From: Candidatus Methanofastidiosum methylothiophilum
Lineage (GTDB): Archaea > Methanobacteriota_B > Thermococci > Methanofastidiosales > Methanofastidiosaceae
Reading direction: 5' to 3'
NCBI GenBank assembly: GCA_001587575.1
Contig: LNJC01000014.1
Span: 1-34,500 of the forward strand
Length of the DNA: 34,500 nt
Shown here: positions 1-7,594 of the stretch, piece after piece
Layout: every line of letters starts with the position of its first letter
Numbering within the stretch: the stretch's first letter is position 1
Notes under the pieces: generated by a model
What the model saw: the letters and a program-made list of their open reading frames with translations, nothing else
What the model was told of the DNA's origin: nothing
The model's database searches: none
Position numbers and translations under genes: made by a program

Positions 1-649
1 TTGAAGTTGCCCCCAATTGATCATTAGGCCTATACGATGCCCACATAGATGCTGTAAGGTAATTCCCGCATATCAGTGAAGAAACTGCTGTGCCGTGGCC
101 ATGGTCATCAGTTGCGTCTGAATCGCTGTTGACAAAATCATATTCAGCTACAACTTTTCCTTGAAACTCTAGGTGAGTTTTTCTAAGTCCAGTGTCTAAA
201 ACGGCCACAACTATTCCTTTTCCGGTATATCCTTGGCTTCTAACAGAAGCAGCATTTACCGTATCATTTGCGATAAATCCTTGAATTGTAACTTCACCTT
301 CATTTGCAGTTGAAATATCATTGTTTATTGTAACTATATCATCAAGCCATATTTTTACAACATACGGGTTTGCGACCATTGATTTAATCTCTTCAGAACT
401 CAATGTAGTTGCTACGGACTTAATTGAAGGATATTCGTATTTTATTTGCTTTCCAGTATTAGTAATGATATTTTTTGTACTTTCGTCAAGAATTGTAAAT
501 TGTACTATAACATCAATACTGCCTTCTCCATTTTCAACTTTTTCTTTTACAATTTCATCCATTTTTTTCCAGTTCGTATCTTCACCCAATGTGGGGACAA
601 TGGAAAAAATAAGTAATGCCATTAATAATATTCCTAATTTTCTCTTCAT
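1..649 (-). CDS. S8 subtilisin-like serine protease, N-terminal part (cut by window edge)
   Basis: The minus-strand frame is open from the ATG at 649 to base 1, so the C-terminal part, including the catalytic Ser, lies outside. Residues 1-22 (MKRKLGILLMALLIFSIVPT...) form a signal peptide. The next ~110 residues resemble an I9-type inhibitor propeptide. The catalytic Asp is near residue 152 in VAVLDTGL and the catalytic His near residue 185 in DDHGHGTAVSS. The 33-residue spacing is normal for subtilases. It is probably an exported, self-processing protease. An S-layer or sorting domain could follow but is not visible. The start is chosen because the signal peptide follows it directly and a GAGGTGATT-like ribosome site (complement of 651-661) lies just upstream. 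Confidence 0.9.
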   Translation of the reverse strand, partial: MKRKLGILLMALLIFSIVPTLGEDTNWKKMDEIVKEKVENGEGSIDVIVQFTILDESTKNIITNTGKQIKYEYPSIKSVATTLSSEEIKSMVANPYVVKIWLDDIVTINNDISTANEGEVTIQGFIANDTVNAASVRSQGYTGKGIVVAVLDTGLRKTHLEFQGKVVAEYDFVNSDSDATDDHGHGTAVSSLICGNYLTASMWASYRPNDQLGATS

Positions 650-1211
650 TTTAATCACCTCGACCATTATAGTTATTATTGGCAAGCGTTCATAATATAT
701 AAATTTATCCAATATTGATTAGCAATAACTAAATATTAATTTTAATATTGTAAATATACTAAAAAATGGATAAAAGAACGAAGCGATTTAAAAAATACTG
801 TTTGCTACAATGAACGACGGATGTTTAATTAATTATCATGCTTAAGATATGGCATATGTAAGTCCAACTATTTAATATCAAAATCAGGCAATGTAAAACG
901 ACGACAATGATTGAAATGAACGGGAAGAAGTTTGTTGAAGAAAACTAGATTATGTTCAGCTTCAGGGTACATAAAATATAAATTGAATTGTCTTATCGGC
1001 TGGAAGATATGTTTTGGTCGGATAAAGGAGAAGAAACGCACAGGCAAAATAGATCATGTGTCCATTCTACACCACTCCATTGTATAGTCTTTTTGATATA
1101 AGGGAAACAAACATTCTCCACAACGAGCAAAAAGAAAAATAAATAATATATTTAACAAATCATTAAAAAGTTCGTTAAATATTTCTGGATATTCTATATA
1201 TACCTCTTCTC
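650..1211. other. AT-rich gap with a transposase relic
   Basis: This is 562 bases without an intact gene. The first ~130 bases should hold the promoter of the leftward protease gene. The rest has stops in all frames. The only recognisable content is a decayed transposase C-terminus on the plus strand at about 985-1100, listed separately. The mix of relic DNA and an intact insertion sequence 400 bases away marks this as a site that repeatedly takes up mobile DNA. Confidence 0.6.
985..1100 (+). pseudogene. Decayed fragment of an IS transposase C-terminus
   Basis: Translated in two adjacent frames, this stretch gives ...YRLEDMFWSDK and then CFGRIKEKKRTGKIDHV. They line up with the C-terminal motif of the intact transposase at 1608-2609 (FSADKRRFGW...QKRTGRIYCAV). 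At the DNA level about 43 bases ending in cgcacaggcaaaatagat align without gaps to the intact gene. A frameshift and the loss of everything upstream show it is dead. It lies in the opposite orientation to the intact element and differs enough to come from another family member, so it is not a recent copy. Limits are approximate. Confidence 0.6.
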
Positions 1212-1520
1212 TTATTGGGTGCTTCCATCACACCCTAAAACTTCTGTTCCCGTTGGTCTTTTGCTGTCATTGAAGTTCCATATCAAATGCACATCGTTTT
1301 TTAACTCGTAAACCTTTATTGCGGTTACAAGGTCGTAGAATCCCTCAGCCTCTATGGTACCCATTACGCTGTTATCTTTTGCGTCAAACATACCGTATAT
1401 TATTATGTCGCCACTCCTGCACGCTTGCTTTAGATTGACTACCTTTGTTGTTGTTGCACTTGCCATGCTTACTGTTCCTAGAAAGAATAGCAATGCTAAC
1501 ACGAACGCAATCTTTTTCAT
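1212..1520 (-). CDS. Small secreted protein of unknown function
   Basis: About 102 residues. A clear signal peptide (MKKIAFVLALLFFLGTVSMASA) ends with an Ala-Ser-Ala cleavage site, leaving a mature domain of ~80 residues with two Cys (ACRSGD near its start, LGCDG near the C-terminus) that could form a disulfide. The start at 1520 is preferred over the in-frame ATG at 1568 because GGAGGGG lies 6-7 bases upstream of it and the signal peptide begins there. I recognise no family. The mature part is beta-strand-like and ends close to the IS-side flank. The gene sits between a transposase relic and an intact insertion sequence. Confidence 0.65.
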   Translation of the reverse strand: MKKIAFVLALLFFLGTVSMASATTTKVVNLKQACRSGDIIIYGMFDAKDNSVMGTIEAEGFYDLVTAIKVYELKNDVHLIWNFNDSKRPTGTEVLGCDGSTQ

Positions 1521-1592
1521 ACGATTTCCCCTCCGTTTTTGATTCAAACTATTATTTGTACTTTCCATATATATAAGAATATGGAAAAAAAT

Positions 1593-1606
1593 GGCTGTGG
1601 GACATA
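1593..1606 (+). repeat. Left terminal inverted repeat of the IS
   Basis: GGCTGTGGGACATA, a perfect 14-base inverted match to 2839-2852. If one extra base is allowed on the right side, the match continues outward through GGAAAAAAAT, so the true ends could be ~10 bases further out. Confidence 0.85.
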
Positions 1607-1607
1607 A

Positions 1608-2609
1608 TTAACTTGCATTTAGATTCAAAAGATTGTGCCAGAGCGCAATGCAGGATACGGCACAATATATTCTGCCTGTGCGCTTCTGCCCTATTGTCCA
1701 GCCGAAGCGTCTCTTGTCTGCGGAAAAAGCTGCTTCAGAGCTTTCTCTTCTGTAGTATTCTTGGAGGTAGCTTTCCGTATCTTTCATAAACTCCTTCAAA
1801 GTGCTCTTCCATTTTTGCGACCCTTTGATTGTACAGTTAGCCTTAGGTATTATGTAGACCTTGGAACATTGAAACTTGTCCACATAGAATGGATAACTGT
1901 AATATTTGTCAAGGCGAATGCTTTCTACTTTTATGTCAAGAGAATCTAGCATTTCCATCGCCTTTTCAAATGCTTCTTTCTCACTTTTCAAGCTTGCCCC
2001 GTATGCAATGTACATGAAAGTGTTTAGATCGAGAAGTGCAAACTTATAGACAAACTCCCTCCGAAGCTGATTTTCTCCGTACTTGACTTCTTTCACCTTG
2101 TCATGCCTCTTTTGGACTGCTGAAGAGTAGTGCTTGGATACTGTGAGTGAGTAGCCTGTCCCATCTCCGGATGTGTCAGCATGTGTTATTCCCTTCTTTT
2201 TTAGCATCAGAACATGAAGATTGTGGATGGCAATAGCCACTTCTGGGTCAGAATACAGCCTTTCTATTGTTTTGTAGCTGACATCTATGTCATTTAGCAT
2301 TGAGAAAACAACGAGCATGTTGGCCATCATCCTGTTGCTGTGGCCTACTAGCTCTTTTATCAAAAGAAGAGTCACTCTTTGTTTAAGTGTGAGTTTTCGG
2401 ATAGGGCCTCTCCCCTTGACTGTTTTTATGCATTTTGTGGCTTCATCTATCAAGGGCGAGATTTCTCTAAATGCTGATCGAATGCTTTCCGATAGCTCTT
2501 TCTCATATTCTGGCCAGTTCCGGCAGGCATTTGACTTGACATTGCAATCAGAATAAACGCCAGCTTTAATCTCTTTTAGGCGCTTTCTGACATTCTCTGT
2601 CGTCAGCAT
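1608..2609 (-). CDS. IS transposase (DDE type)
   Basis: 333 residues. The N-terminal ~130 residues are helical with basic stretches (GRGPIRKLTLKQR) and should bind the element ends. The RNase H-like catalytic part follows: the first Asp in HADTSGDGTG near residue 145-149, the second in SIRLDKYYSY near 235, and the Glu in RRESSEAAFSADKRRFGW near 292. The last motif is the usual C-terminal signature of this group. The frame is intact, so the enzyme may be active. The start codon lies 25 bases from the shared TATA box and no ribosome site is visible, so the mRNA is probably leaderless. The stop falls two bases inside the left inverted repeat. The exact IS family is uncertain. Confidence 0.87.
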   Translation of the reverse strand: MLTTENVRKRLKEIKAGVYSDCNVKSNACRNWPEYEKELSESIRSAFREISPLIDEATKCIKTVKGRGPIRKLTLKQRVTLLLIKELVGHSNRMMANMLVVFSMLNDIDVSYKTIERLYSDPEVAIAIHNLHVLMLKKKGITHADTSGDGTGYSLTVSKHYSSAVQKRHDKVKEVKYGENQLRREFVYKFALLDLNTFMYIAYGASLKSEKEAFEKAMEMLDSLDIKVESIRLDKYYSYPFYVDKFQCSKVYIIPKANCTIKGSQKWKSTLKEFMKDTESYLQEYYRRESSEAAFSADKRRFGWTIGQKRTGRIYCAVSCIALWHNLLNLNAS

Positions 2610-2628
2610 GTGGCACTAATAACCCAAA

Positions 2629-2640
2629 GCTTTATAAGGC
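2629..2640. promoter_or_regulatory. Shared, near-symmetric TATA box for two leaderless IS genes
   Basis: GCTTTATAAGGC reads as a good archaeal TATA box on both strands. Its centre (~2634) is about 25 bases from the transposase ATG (2609, minus strand) and 27 bases from the DUF2080 ATG (2661, plus strand). Archaeal transcription starts ~25-27 bases from the TATA centre, so both transcripts should begin at or next to their start codons. Confidence 0.6.
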
Positions 2641-2660
2641 TTTCCATGGATAGTCTAACC

Positions 2661-2825
2661 ATGCCACGCAAAGTAGAAGCTATAATGAACGGTCCGCTTA
2701 GTTTAAGCGAAGAAGTTGTGCAGATTTATGAGCGAAAAGTCACAGCGTATGGAAATAGTGCCAAAGTTGATGCCCAGAAGAAGTACATAGGCTATCGAGC
2801 CTATGTGATCATTGTCAAAGACTAG
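2661..2825 (+). CDS. DUF2080-type transposon-associated protein
   Basis: 54 residues starting MPRKVEAIMN. The C-terminal half (KVTAYGNSAKV, then KKYIGYRAYVIIV) matches the pattern of DUF2080 proteins, small archaeal transposon-encoded proteins with an AbrB-like GNSA...PKK-IG core. The in-frame ATG at 2610 is rejected because it lies upstream of the TATA box; the ATG at 2661 is at the predicted transcription start. The function is unknown. An AbrB-like fold would suggest DNA binding, for example at the element ends or as a control on transposase. The stop codon overlaps by four bases, tail to tail, the stop of the disrupted gene entering from the right. Confidence 0.75.
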   Translation: MPRKVEAIMNGPLSLSEEVVQIYERKVTAYGNSAKVDAQKKYIGYRAYVIIVKD

Positions 2826-3322
2826 TGTTTAAAATAAATATGTCCCACAGCCGATTTTTTTCCCGTCATTGAATCAATATCAATTCTGATAAGGCAAGTT
2901 TTCTCTATTTCCCCTAGAGAATACTCAAAAACGCCTTTAAAGTAATGTGCCATGATAATATCCAGCGCCTGTTTTTTTTCTTTTGAATCTAAAATAAAAT
3001 ATGCTTTCCCAAATCCAACTACACTTTTATATTTCATTGAGCAGCCACATGCATTTTCAGCACCAACGAGCTCTGTATCTATATCAACTTCAAAAGATAC
3101 GTTGTTGTTTCTTGTTAAGATATCTATTTTCTTTCCCTTTTTTGCACAGTGTATGTATATAGATTTTTCTTTGTAACCAAAGTTCACGGGAATTACATAG
3201 GGTAGATTGTTTTCACATAATGCTACCCTTAGTATATTTGCCTTGGCAAGAATTTCTTCAATTTGATTGAGATTAGTTATCTCTCGGTCGCTTCTATTCA
3301 TAGCTATATTTTGTTTTTCCAT
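2822..3322 (-). CDS. Pyridoxamine 5'-phosphate oxidase-like flavin protein, 3' end replaced by IS
   Basis: 166 residues of the PNPOx-like/NimA-type split-barrel family, which bind FMN (or a related flavin such as F420) and reduce small substrates. Visible family features are NRSDREITNLNQIEEIL at the start, LPYVIPVNFGY, the strand SIYIHCAKKGKKID, NVSFEVDID, the SVVGFGKAYF strand and the terminal helix plus IRIDIDSMTGK. Relatives usually end at or just after TGK. Here residues 158-166 (AVGHIYFKH) are encoded by the right inverted repeat and inner end of the insertion sequence. The core looks complete, so the protein may still work. The start at 3322 is the first ATG; an ATG seven codons in is an alternative. 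Confidence 0.82.
   Translation of the reverse strand: MEKQNIAMNRSDREITNLNQIEEILAKANILRVALCENNLPYVIPVNFGYKEKSIYIHCAKKGKKIDILTRNNNVSFEVDIDTELVGAENACGCSMKYKSVVGFGKAYFILDSKEKKQALDIIMAHYFKGVFEYSLGEIEKTCLIRIDIDSMTGKKSAVGHIYFKH
2839..2852 (-). repeat. Right terminal inverted repeat of the IS
   Basis: TATGTCCCACAGCC, the exact reverse complement of 1593-1606. It is read as coding sequence by the leftward flavin-protein gene. Confidence 0.85.
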
Positions 3323-3401
3323 TATTTATCTCTTTTCAATTTGTAGGGTAGTCTAAATAAATTAGTAAATCTTAAATATCCTAAATACAATTGAAGAGAG
3401 T

Positions 3402-3722
3402 ATGCCGTTAATTAAACTAAATGACATTGAGGAAAAAGAGATTTATCCAGGGTACAAAGCAAGAATTATCCACACTGAACATATGACCTTAGCATATTGG
3501 ACTATCCAAGAAGGATCTTCCTTCCCAGAACATTTTCATGAACATGAACAGGTTTTAAGCATAATTGAAGGAGAGCTCGAATTAAAATTAGGCGATGAAA
3601 CTATAATATTAAAATCAGGTGAAGTTGGAATTATACCGCCTTATATTGCTCACTCTGGGAAAGCAATTAATAAGACTAATGCCATAGATGTATTTTATCC
3701 AATTAGAAGGGACTATGTTTAA
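3402..3722 (+). CDS. Single-domain cupin protein
   Basis: 106 residues forming one small beta-barrel. Cupin motif 1 is visible as FPEHFHEHEQVLSIIEGELEL, shown here in two parts: the metal-binding histidines in EHFHEHEQ and the following Glu and GELEL strand. Motif 2 is represented by GEVGIIPPYIAHSG with its single His. The metal ligand set is therefore complete. Substrate unknown: such proteins range from sugar isomerases to small-molecule dioxygenases and sensors. A TATA-like CTTAAATATCC at about 3369-3379 places the transcription start within a few bases of the ATG. It is transcribed on its own. Confidence 0.85.
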   Translation: MPLIKLNDIEEKEIYPGYKARIIHTEHMTLAYWTIQEGSSFPEHFHEHEQVLSIIEGELELKLGDETIILKSGEVGIIPPYIAHSGKAINKTNAIDVFYPIRRDYV

Positions 3723-3809
3723 TTTTAATTGAAACTAAAGAGATTAACTTAATTATTTTAATATATTTATTTAGGAATCCTTATATACTAGAGCTAAGAG
3801 TGAACCACT

Positions 3810-5048
3810 GTGATTTCAGTAGTAATTCTCTTATTTGTATTTTCATTAATTGCAGTAAGGCAAATAGGAAAGATAAAATTAGAGATATGGCAAGTAATGA
3901 CATTTGGGGCTTTGGCTTGTCTTATAACGGGCCAGATATCGCCTATTGAAGCTTTGAGATCAATTAATCTTGACGTCATTCTTTTTTTATTTGGAATGTT
4001 TGTAGTTGGAGTTGGTCTTGAAGAAAGCGGTTATCTTTCTCATATTTCTTATAAGATTTTTAAGCGAGCAAAATCTCCAGACGAATTATTATTCCTTATA
4101 CTTTATGTAATAGGTATAGCTTCTGCTTTTTTGATGAATGATACTCTTGCAATAATTGGAACTCCTGTAGTTCTTCATCTAAGTAGAAAGCATCAAACTT
4201 CGCCTAAACTTTTACTCTTGACACTTGCATTTGCAGTCACTATTGGCAGTGTCATGAGCCCAATTGGAAATCCACAAAATCTTCTAATAGCTCTTGAGGG
4301 AAGTATAAAAAATCCATTCGTTCTATTTTTTAAATTTCTTTTAGTACCAACTATGATTAATTTAGCAATTGCTTTTTTTGTATTAAGATTTTTCTATAAA
4401 GAAAGTTTTCATAATAATTCTCTAAATCATTCACAAGAGCCAATAAAAAATAAGAATCTCGCAAAGCTTTCCAAGGGGTCTCTGTTTCTTATTGTTGGAA
4501 TGGTTCTTCTTAAGATATCAATAGTAACTGCGGGAATAGACATTGATTTTAGATTGACTTACATATCATTAATTGCTTCTATGCCCATACTTATTTTCGC
4601 AAAACAGCGACGTCAAATTTTAAAAAATGTAGACTGGAAGACATTGATATTTTTCGTTTCAATGTTTGTTCTAATGAGAAGTGTTTGGGACAGTGGGTTT
4701 ATCCAATCAGTAATCAATAGTATGGAGATAAATATTACAAGCCTTTCGATGATATTAGTTGTAAGTATAGTTTTAAGTCAATTTATTTCAAATGTCCCTC
4801 TTGTTGCACTTTATCTTCCAATGTTACTTGAAGCGGGTGCGTCTTCAAGAGAAATGGTTGCTCTTGCTGCAGGGAGCACTATTGCAGGGAATCTATTTAT
4901 TCTGGGTGCTGCAAGTACTGTGATTATAATACAAAACGCTGAAAAGAAATCAGGAGAAACAATTACATTTATAGAATTTGCAAGGATTGGGATACCCCTA
5001 ACAATTCTGAATACGGTAGTATACTATATTTATCTATCATTATTTTGA
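3810..5048 (+). CDS. SLC13/ArsB/CitM-type anion transporter
   Basis: 412 residues, almost entirely hydrophobic, with about 11-12 membrane segments. The two re-entrant-loop signatures of the ion transporter superfamily can be seen: GSVMSPIGNPQNLL near residue 150 and SNVPLVALYLPML near residue 330, followed by the paired GSTIAGNLFILGAAS motif. A basic cytoplasmic linker (NHSQEPIKNKNLAKLSK) near residue 215 separates the two halves. Family members exchange or symport carboxylates, arsenite, sulfate or Na+/H+; the substrate cannot be read here. It starts with GTG. A TATA box (CTTATATAC, ~3780-3788) lies ~26 bases upstream, so the mRNA is probably leaderless. Confidence 0.85.
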   Translation: MISVVILLFVFSLIAVRQIGKIKLEIWQVMTFGALACLITGQISPIEALRSINLDVILFLFGMFVVGVGLEESGYLSHISYKIFKRAKSPDELLFLILYVIGIASAFLMNDTLAIIGTPVVLHLSRKHQTSPKLLLLTLAFAVTIGSVMSPIGNPQNLLIALEGSIKNPFVLFFKFLLVPTMINLAIAFFVLRFFYKESFHNNSLNHSQEPIKNKNLAKLSKGSLFLIVGMVLLKISIVTAGIDIDFRLTYISLIASMPILIFAKQRRQILKNVDWKTLIFFVSMFVLMRSVWDSGFIQSVINSMEINITSLSMILVVSIVLSQFISNVPLVALYLPMLLEAGASSREMVALAAGSTIAGNLFILGAASTVIIIQNAEKKSGETITFIEFARIGIPLTILNTVVYYIYLSLF

Positions 5049-5522
5049 CTTGCATTTTACTATTCCACGTTTATGAAAGTATTTTTGATGGTAATCTTCT
5101 GCCTTGTAAAATTTACTTTCAGGAATTATTTCAGTGACTATTTTTCTATTAAATCTACCTGATTTTTCAAGTTTCTCTTTGTATGCCAAGGCTTTATTTT
5201 TTTGTTCATCGTTATGGTAAAATACGATTGACCTGTACTGGCTTCCTACATCTGGCCCTTGCCTGTTAATGGTAGTTGGATCATGTATATTCCAGAATAT
5301 TTCCAAAAGCCTATCATAAGAAACTACACTTGGATCAAATTCAATTAATACAGATTCAGCATGCCCAGTCTTGTCTGTACATACTTCTTCATATGTAGGA
5401 TTTTCTGTATGCCCTCCAGAATAACCTACCTGTGTTGAAACGACTCCGTCTATCTGGCAGAATGCAGATTCTACTCCCCAAAAACATCCAGCGGCAAATG
5501 TCGCTTTTTCAAGTTTGCTCAT
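5040..5522 (-). CDS. msrA: Peptide methionine sulfoxide reductase A
   Basis: 160 residues. Reduces methionine-S-sulfoxide in proteins, repairing oxidative damage in the cytoplasm. The catalytic motif AAGCFWGVE places the nucleophile at Cys13. The substrate pocket motif QVGYSGGHTENPTYEEVC and the later DPTTINRQGPDVGSQYRS are both intact. Cys48 and a C-terminal Cys157 (VKCKSK) are candidates for resolving the sulfenic acid. No MsrB is seen nearby. Its 3' end overlaps the convergent transporter gene by 9 bases. MsrA is patchy in archaea, so bacterial origin is likely, but base composition matches the neighbours, so any transfer is old. Confidence 0.96.
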   Translation of the reverse strand: MSKLEKATFAAGCFWGVESAFCQIDGVVSTQVGYSGGHTENPTYEEVCTDKTGHAESVLIEFDPSVVSYDRLLEIFWNIHDPTTINRQGPDVGSQYRSIVFYHNDEQKNKALAYKEKLEKSGRFNRKIVTEIIPESKFYKAEDYHQKYFHKRGIVKCKSK

Positions 5523-5622
5523 AACTAAAATAATCTCTACAATTACTTAATTCTATTTCTTATAAATAAAAATCATCAACTAATCTAAATATATAATTAA
5601 AAGAAGAATAAAAATAAAAATT

Positions 5623-6204
5623 TCAGTATGTTTCACACTGTCTTTCAAAGTATGCTTTTTCGTGATTGCAAGAAGGACAAGCTTCTGGTGGCTCATTACC
5701 TTCATGAATATATCCGCACTTTCTGCATACCCATACAACTTTTTCTTTCTTTTTGAAGAATGTTCCTTCTTGAAGCTCTTTTAGAAGTTTCTTATATCTA
5801 CCTTCATGATGTTTTTCTGCGACTGCAATTGCTCTGAGTCTTGTTGCAACATCATTGAACCCTTCTTTATCTGCTGTATCGGCAAATTCAGGATACATGC
5901 GGGTATACTCGTAGTTTTCGCCTTCAATTGCCCCTTTTATGTTCTCGATTGTGTTTCCAAGAATTAATGGAGCCTGTGCTTCTACTTTTATTTCTTTAGG
6001 GCTTCCTTCTTTCTTTTTGATATCATTAATCATTCTAAAGAGCCATTTTGCATGCTCTCTTTCATTGTCGGCTGTTAGGAGAAAGAGTTCAGATATCTGA
6101 TCGTATCCTTCTTTTAAGGCAATCTTAGCATATATGGTATACCTATTTCTTGCCATACTTTCTCCGATAAAAGCCTTGGTCAAATTTTCTAGAGTTTTAC
6201 TCAT
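5623..6204 (-). CDS. rbr: Rubrerythrin
   Basis: 193 residues, the normal length. An N-terminal ferritin-like four-helix bundle (about 1-145) carries the diiron ligands in [33 protein letters not shown] and [12 protein letters not shown]-terminal rubredoxin domain (about 155-193) has the two Cys pairs VCRKCGY and ACPSCN that hold one iron. The protein reduces hydrogen peroxide in anaerobes with electrons delivered through the rubredoxin. It sits beside msrA in the same direction but 100 bases apart, so the pair form an oxidative-stress cluster and not necessarily one transcript. The AT-rich gap downstream gives a T-rich tract on the coding strand that could end transcription. Confidence 0.96.
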   Translation of the reverse strand: MSKTLENLTKAFIGESMARNRYTIYAKIALKEGYDQISELFLLTADNEREHAKWLFRMINDIKKKEGSPKEIKVEAQAPLILGNTIENIKGAIEGENYEYTRMYPEFADTADKEGFNDVATRLRAIAVAEKHHEGRYKKLLKELQEGTFFKKKEKVVWVCRKCGYIHEGNEPPEACPSCNHEKAYFERQCETY

Positions 6205-6409
6205 TATATCCCTCTATTACTATCTAATAGAACTACTATTAAAATTTTCTCTTATTTTTCATAAAGAATCCCTCAAGTATATAACAATCCTAAAATAATT
6301 TTTATTCAATTTGAATTTAGGTACGATTCATCTTCAATTAATAGTCAAATATTTATTATTGGAAAAGTTATTTAAATTTGAACTTTAAATAGATTCAAGG
6401 TGTTTTTTA

Positions 6410-7594
6410 ATGATGCCTCTTGACGGAATTAAAGTAATAGATTTTACAGGAGCTTTGTCTGGACCTTACTGTAGTATGCTTCTGGGCGATATGGGTGCTG
6501 AAATTATTAAGATAGAAAGACCAAAGAGAGGAGACGACTCTAGAGGTTGGGGGCCTCCATATATATCAGAAAATTTAAGCACATATTTTGCAAGTATCAA
6601 TAGAAACAAGAAGAGTATTAGTTTAAATATAAAGGACCCCGAAGCTAGAGAAATAGTTAAGAAATTGGCTAAAAATGCTGATGTTTTTTTAGAAAATTTT
6701 AGACCAGGGACTATGGAAAAGCTCGGCCTTGGATATGAGGATATGAAAAGGATAAATGAAAAATTAGTCTACTGTTCTATTTCTGGATTTGGCCAAGATG
6801 GACCTTACAAGTTTAAACCTGGTTATGATCTCATATTACAGGGTATGGGAGGATTAATGAGTGAAACAGGTGAGCCAAATGGTGGGCCTGTTAAGATAGG
6901 TATTGCAGTAACAGATATTTCAGCAGGCATGTTTGCATGTTATGGCATTCTTAGCGCAATTATTGCACGGTCAAAAACTGGCAGAGGCCAATTTATTGAT
7001 ATTTCTATGCTTGATTGTCAAGTTTCATGGCAGACTTATTTTGCAACTGGATATCTTTTTGCAGGAAAAATTCCTTCGAGAGTAGGTAGTGCACATTCAT
7101 TCATTTGCCCTTATCAGTCTTTCAGGACAAAAGATATTTTCATTAACGTTGCTGTTGGAAACGAGGACATGTGGAAAAAGTTTTGTGAAGTTCTTGGACT
7201 TGATATTGCGGGACATGAAAAATTTTCAGATAATGGTAAACGTCTGAAGAATAGAGATGAACTTGTTAAGATAATAGAAGAGGTACTTGTAAAAAAGTCT
7301 GGAGATGAATGGCTTGTTCTTCTTGATAAAGCGGGTATCCCATCTGGCCCGATTTATACAATTGACAGACTATTAAATGACCCACAAGTGATCCACAGAA
7401 AAATGATAGAGGAAGTTACTAATCCTTTATATGGCACTATAAAAATTCCAGGATTGCCTGTAAAGTTATCTGAAACTAGTTGTTCAATTAAACTATCGCC
7501 TCCAATGCTAGGAGAACATTCAGAAGAAATCCTAGAGAAGCTTGGATATACAAAAGAACAGATAAAATCATTGAAGCAAAGAGGGATAATTTAA
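6410..7594 (+). CDS. Class III (CaiB/BaiF, formyl-CoA transferase-like) CoA-transferase
   Basis: 394 residues, the usual length. The N-terminus is typical: PLDGIKVIDFTGALSGPYCS, then MGAEIIKIERP and the SINRNKKSISLN strand. The catalytic Asp is expected in GIAVTDISAGMFACYG, near residue 165, and is present. The enzyme moves CoA between two carboxylic acids through an aspartyl-CoA intermediate; the acids cannot be predicted. No beta-oxidation or oxalate genes are near. Two adjacent ATG codons are available; AAGGTG lies 7-10 bases upstream. TATA-like boxes occur at ~6368-6378 and ~6384-6392. The 3' end overlaps the convergent hypE by 4 bases. Confidence 0.9.
   Translation: MMPLDGIKVIDFTGALSGPYCSMLLGDMGAEIIKIERPKRGDDSRGWGPPYISENLSTYFASINRNKKSISLNIKDPEAREIVKKLAKNADVFLENFRPGTMEKLGLGYEDMKRINEKLVYCSISGFGQDGPYKFKPGYDLILQGMGGLMSETGEPNGGPVKIGIAVTDISAGMFACYGILSAIIARSKTGRGQFIDISMLDCQVSWQTYFATGYLFAGKIPSRVGSAHSFICPYQSFRTKDIFINVAVGNEDMWKKFCEVLGLDIAGHEKFSDNGKRLKNRDELVKIIEEVLVKKSGDEWLVLLDKAGIPSGPIYTIDRLLNDPQVIHRKMIEEVTNPLYGTIKIPGLPVKLSETSCSIKLSPPMLGEHSEEILEKLGYTKEQIKSLKQRGII

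Larger units (their letters stand above)
1593..2852. mobile_element. Complete insertion sequence, ~1260 bp, with transposase and DUF2080-type gene
   Basis: It is bounded by a perfect 14-bp terminal inverted repeat, GGCTGTGGGACATA, at 1593-1606 and its complement at 2839-2852. Inside are two divergent genes, the transposase on the minus strand and a small DUF2080-like gene on the plus strand, sharing one central TATA box. GC content is visibly higher than in neighbouring genes, which suggests recent arrival. I see no direct target duplication; the flanks (ggaaaaaaat on the left, gatttttttcc on the right) are inverted copies of each other. The right end supplies the last codons of the gene at 2822-3322. 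Two-gene archaeal elements of the ISNCY/ISA1214 kind are a possible match, but the family assignment is tentative. Confidence 0.88.

Noticed and set aside
321-695. Plus-strand 124-codon ORF with hydrophobic stretches
   Set aside because: It lies opposite the subtilase gene, whose catalytic motifs are clear; it is a shadow frame.
1354-1542. Plus-strand ORF across the small secreted protein gene
   Set aside because: Shadow of the minus-strand gene, which has a signal peptide and ribosome site.
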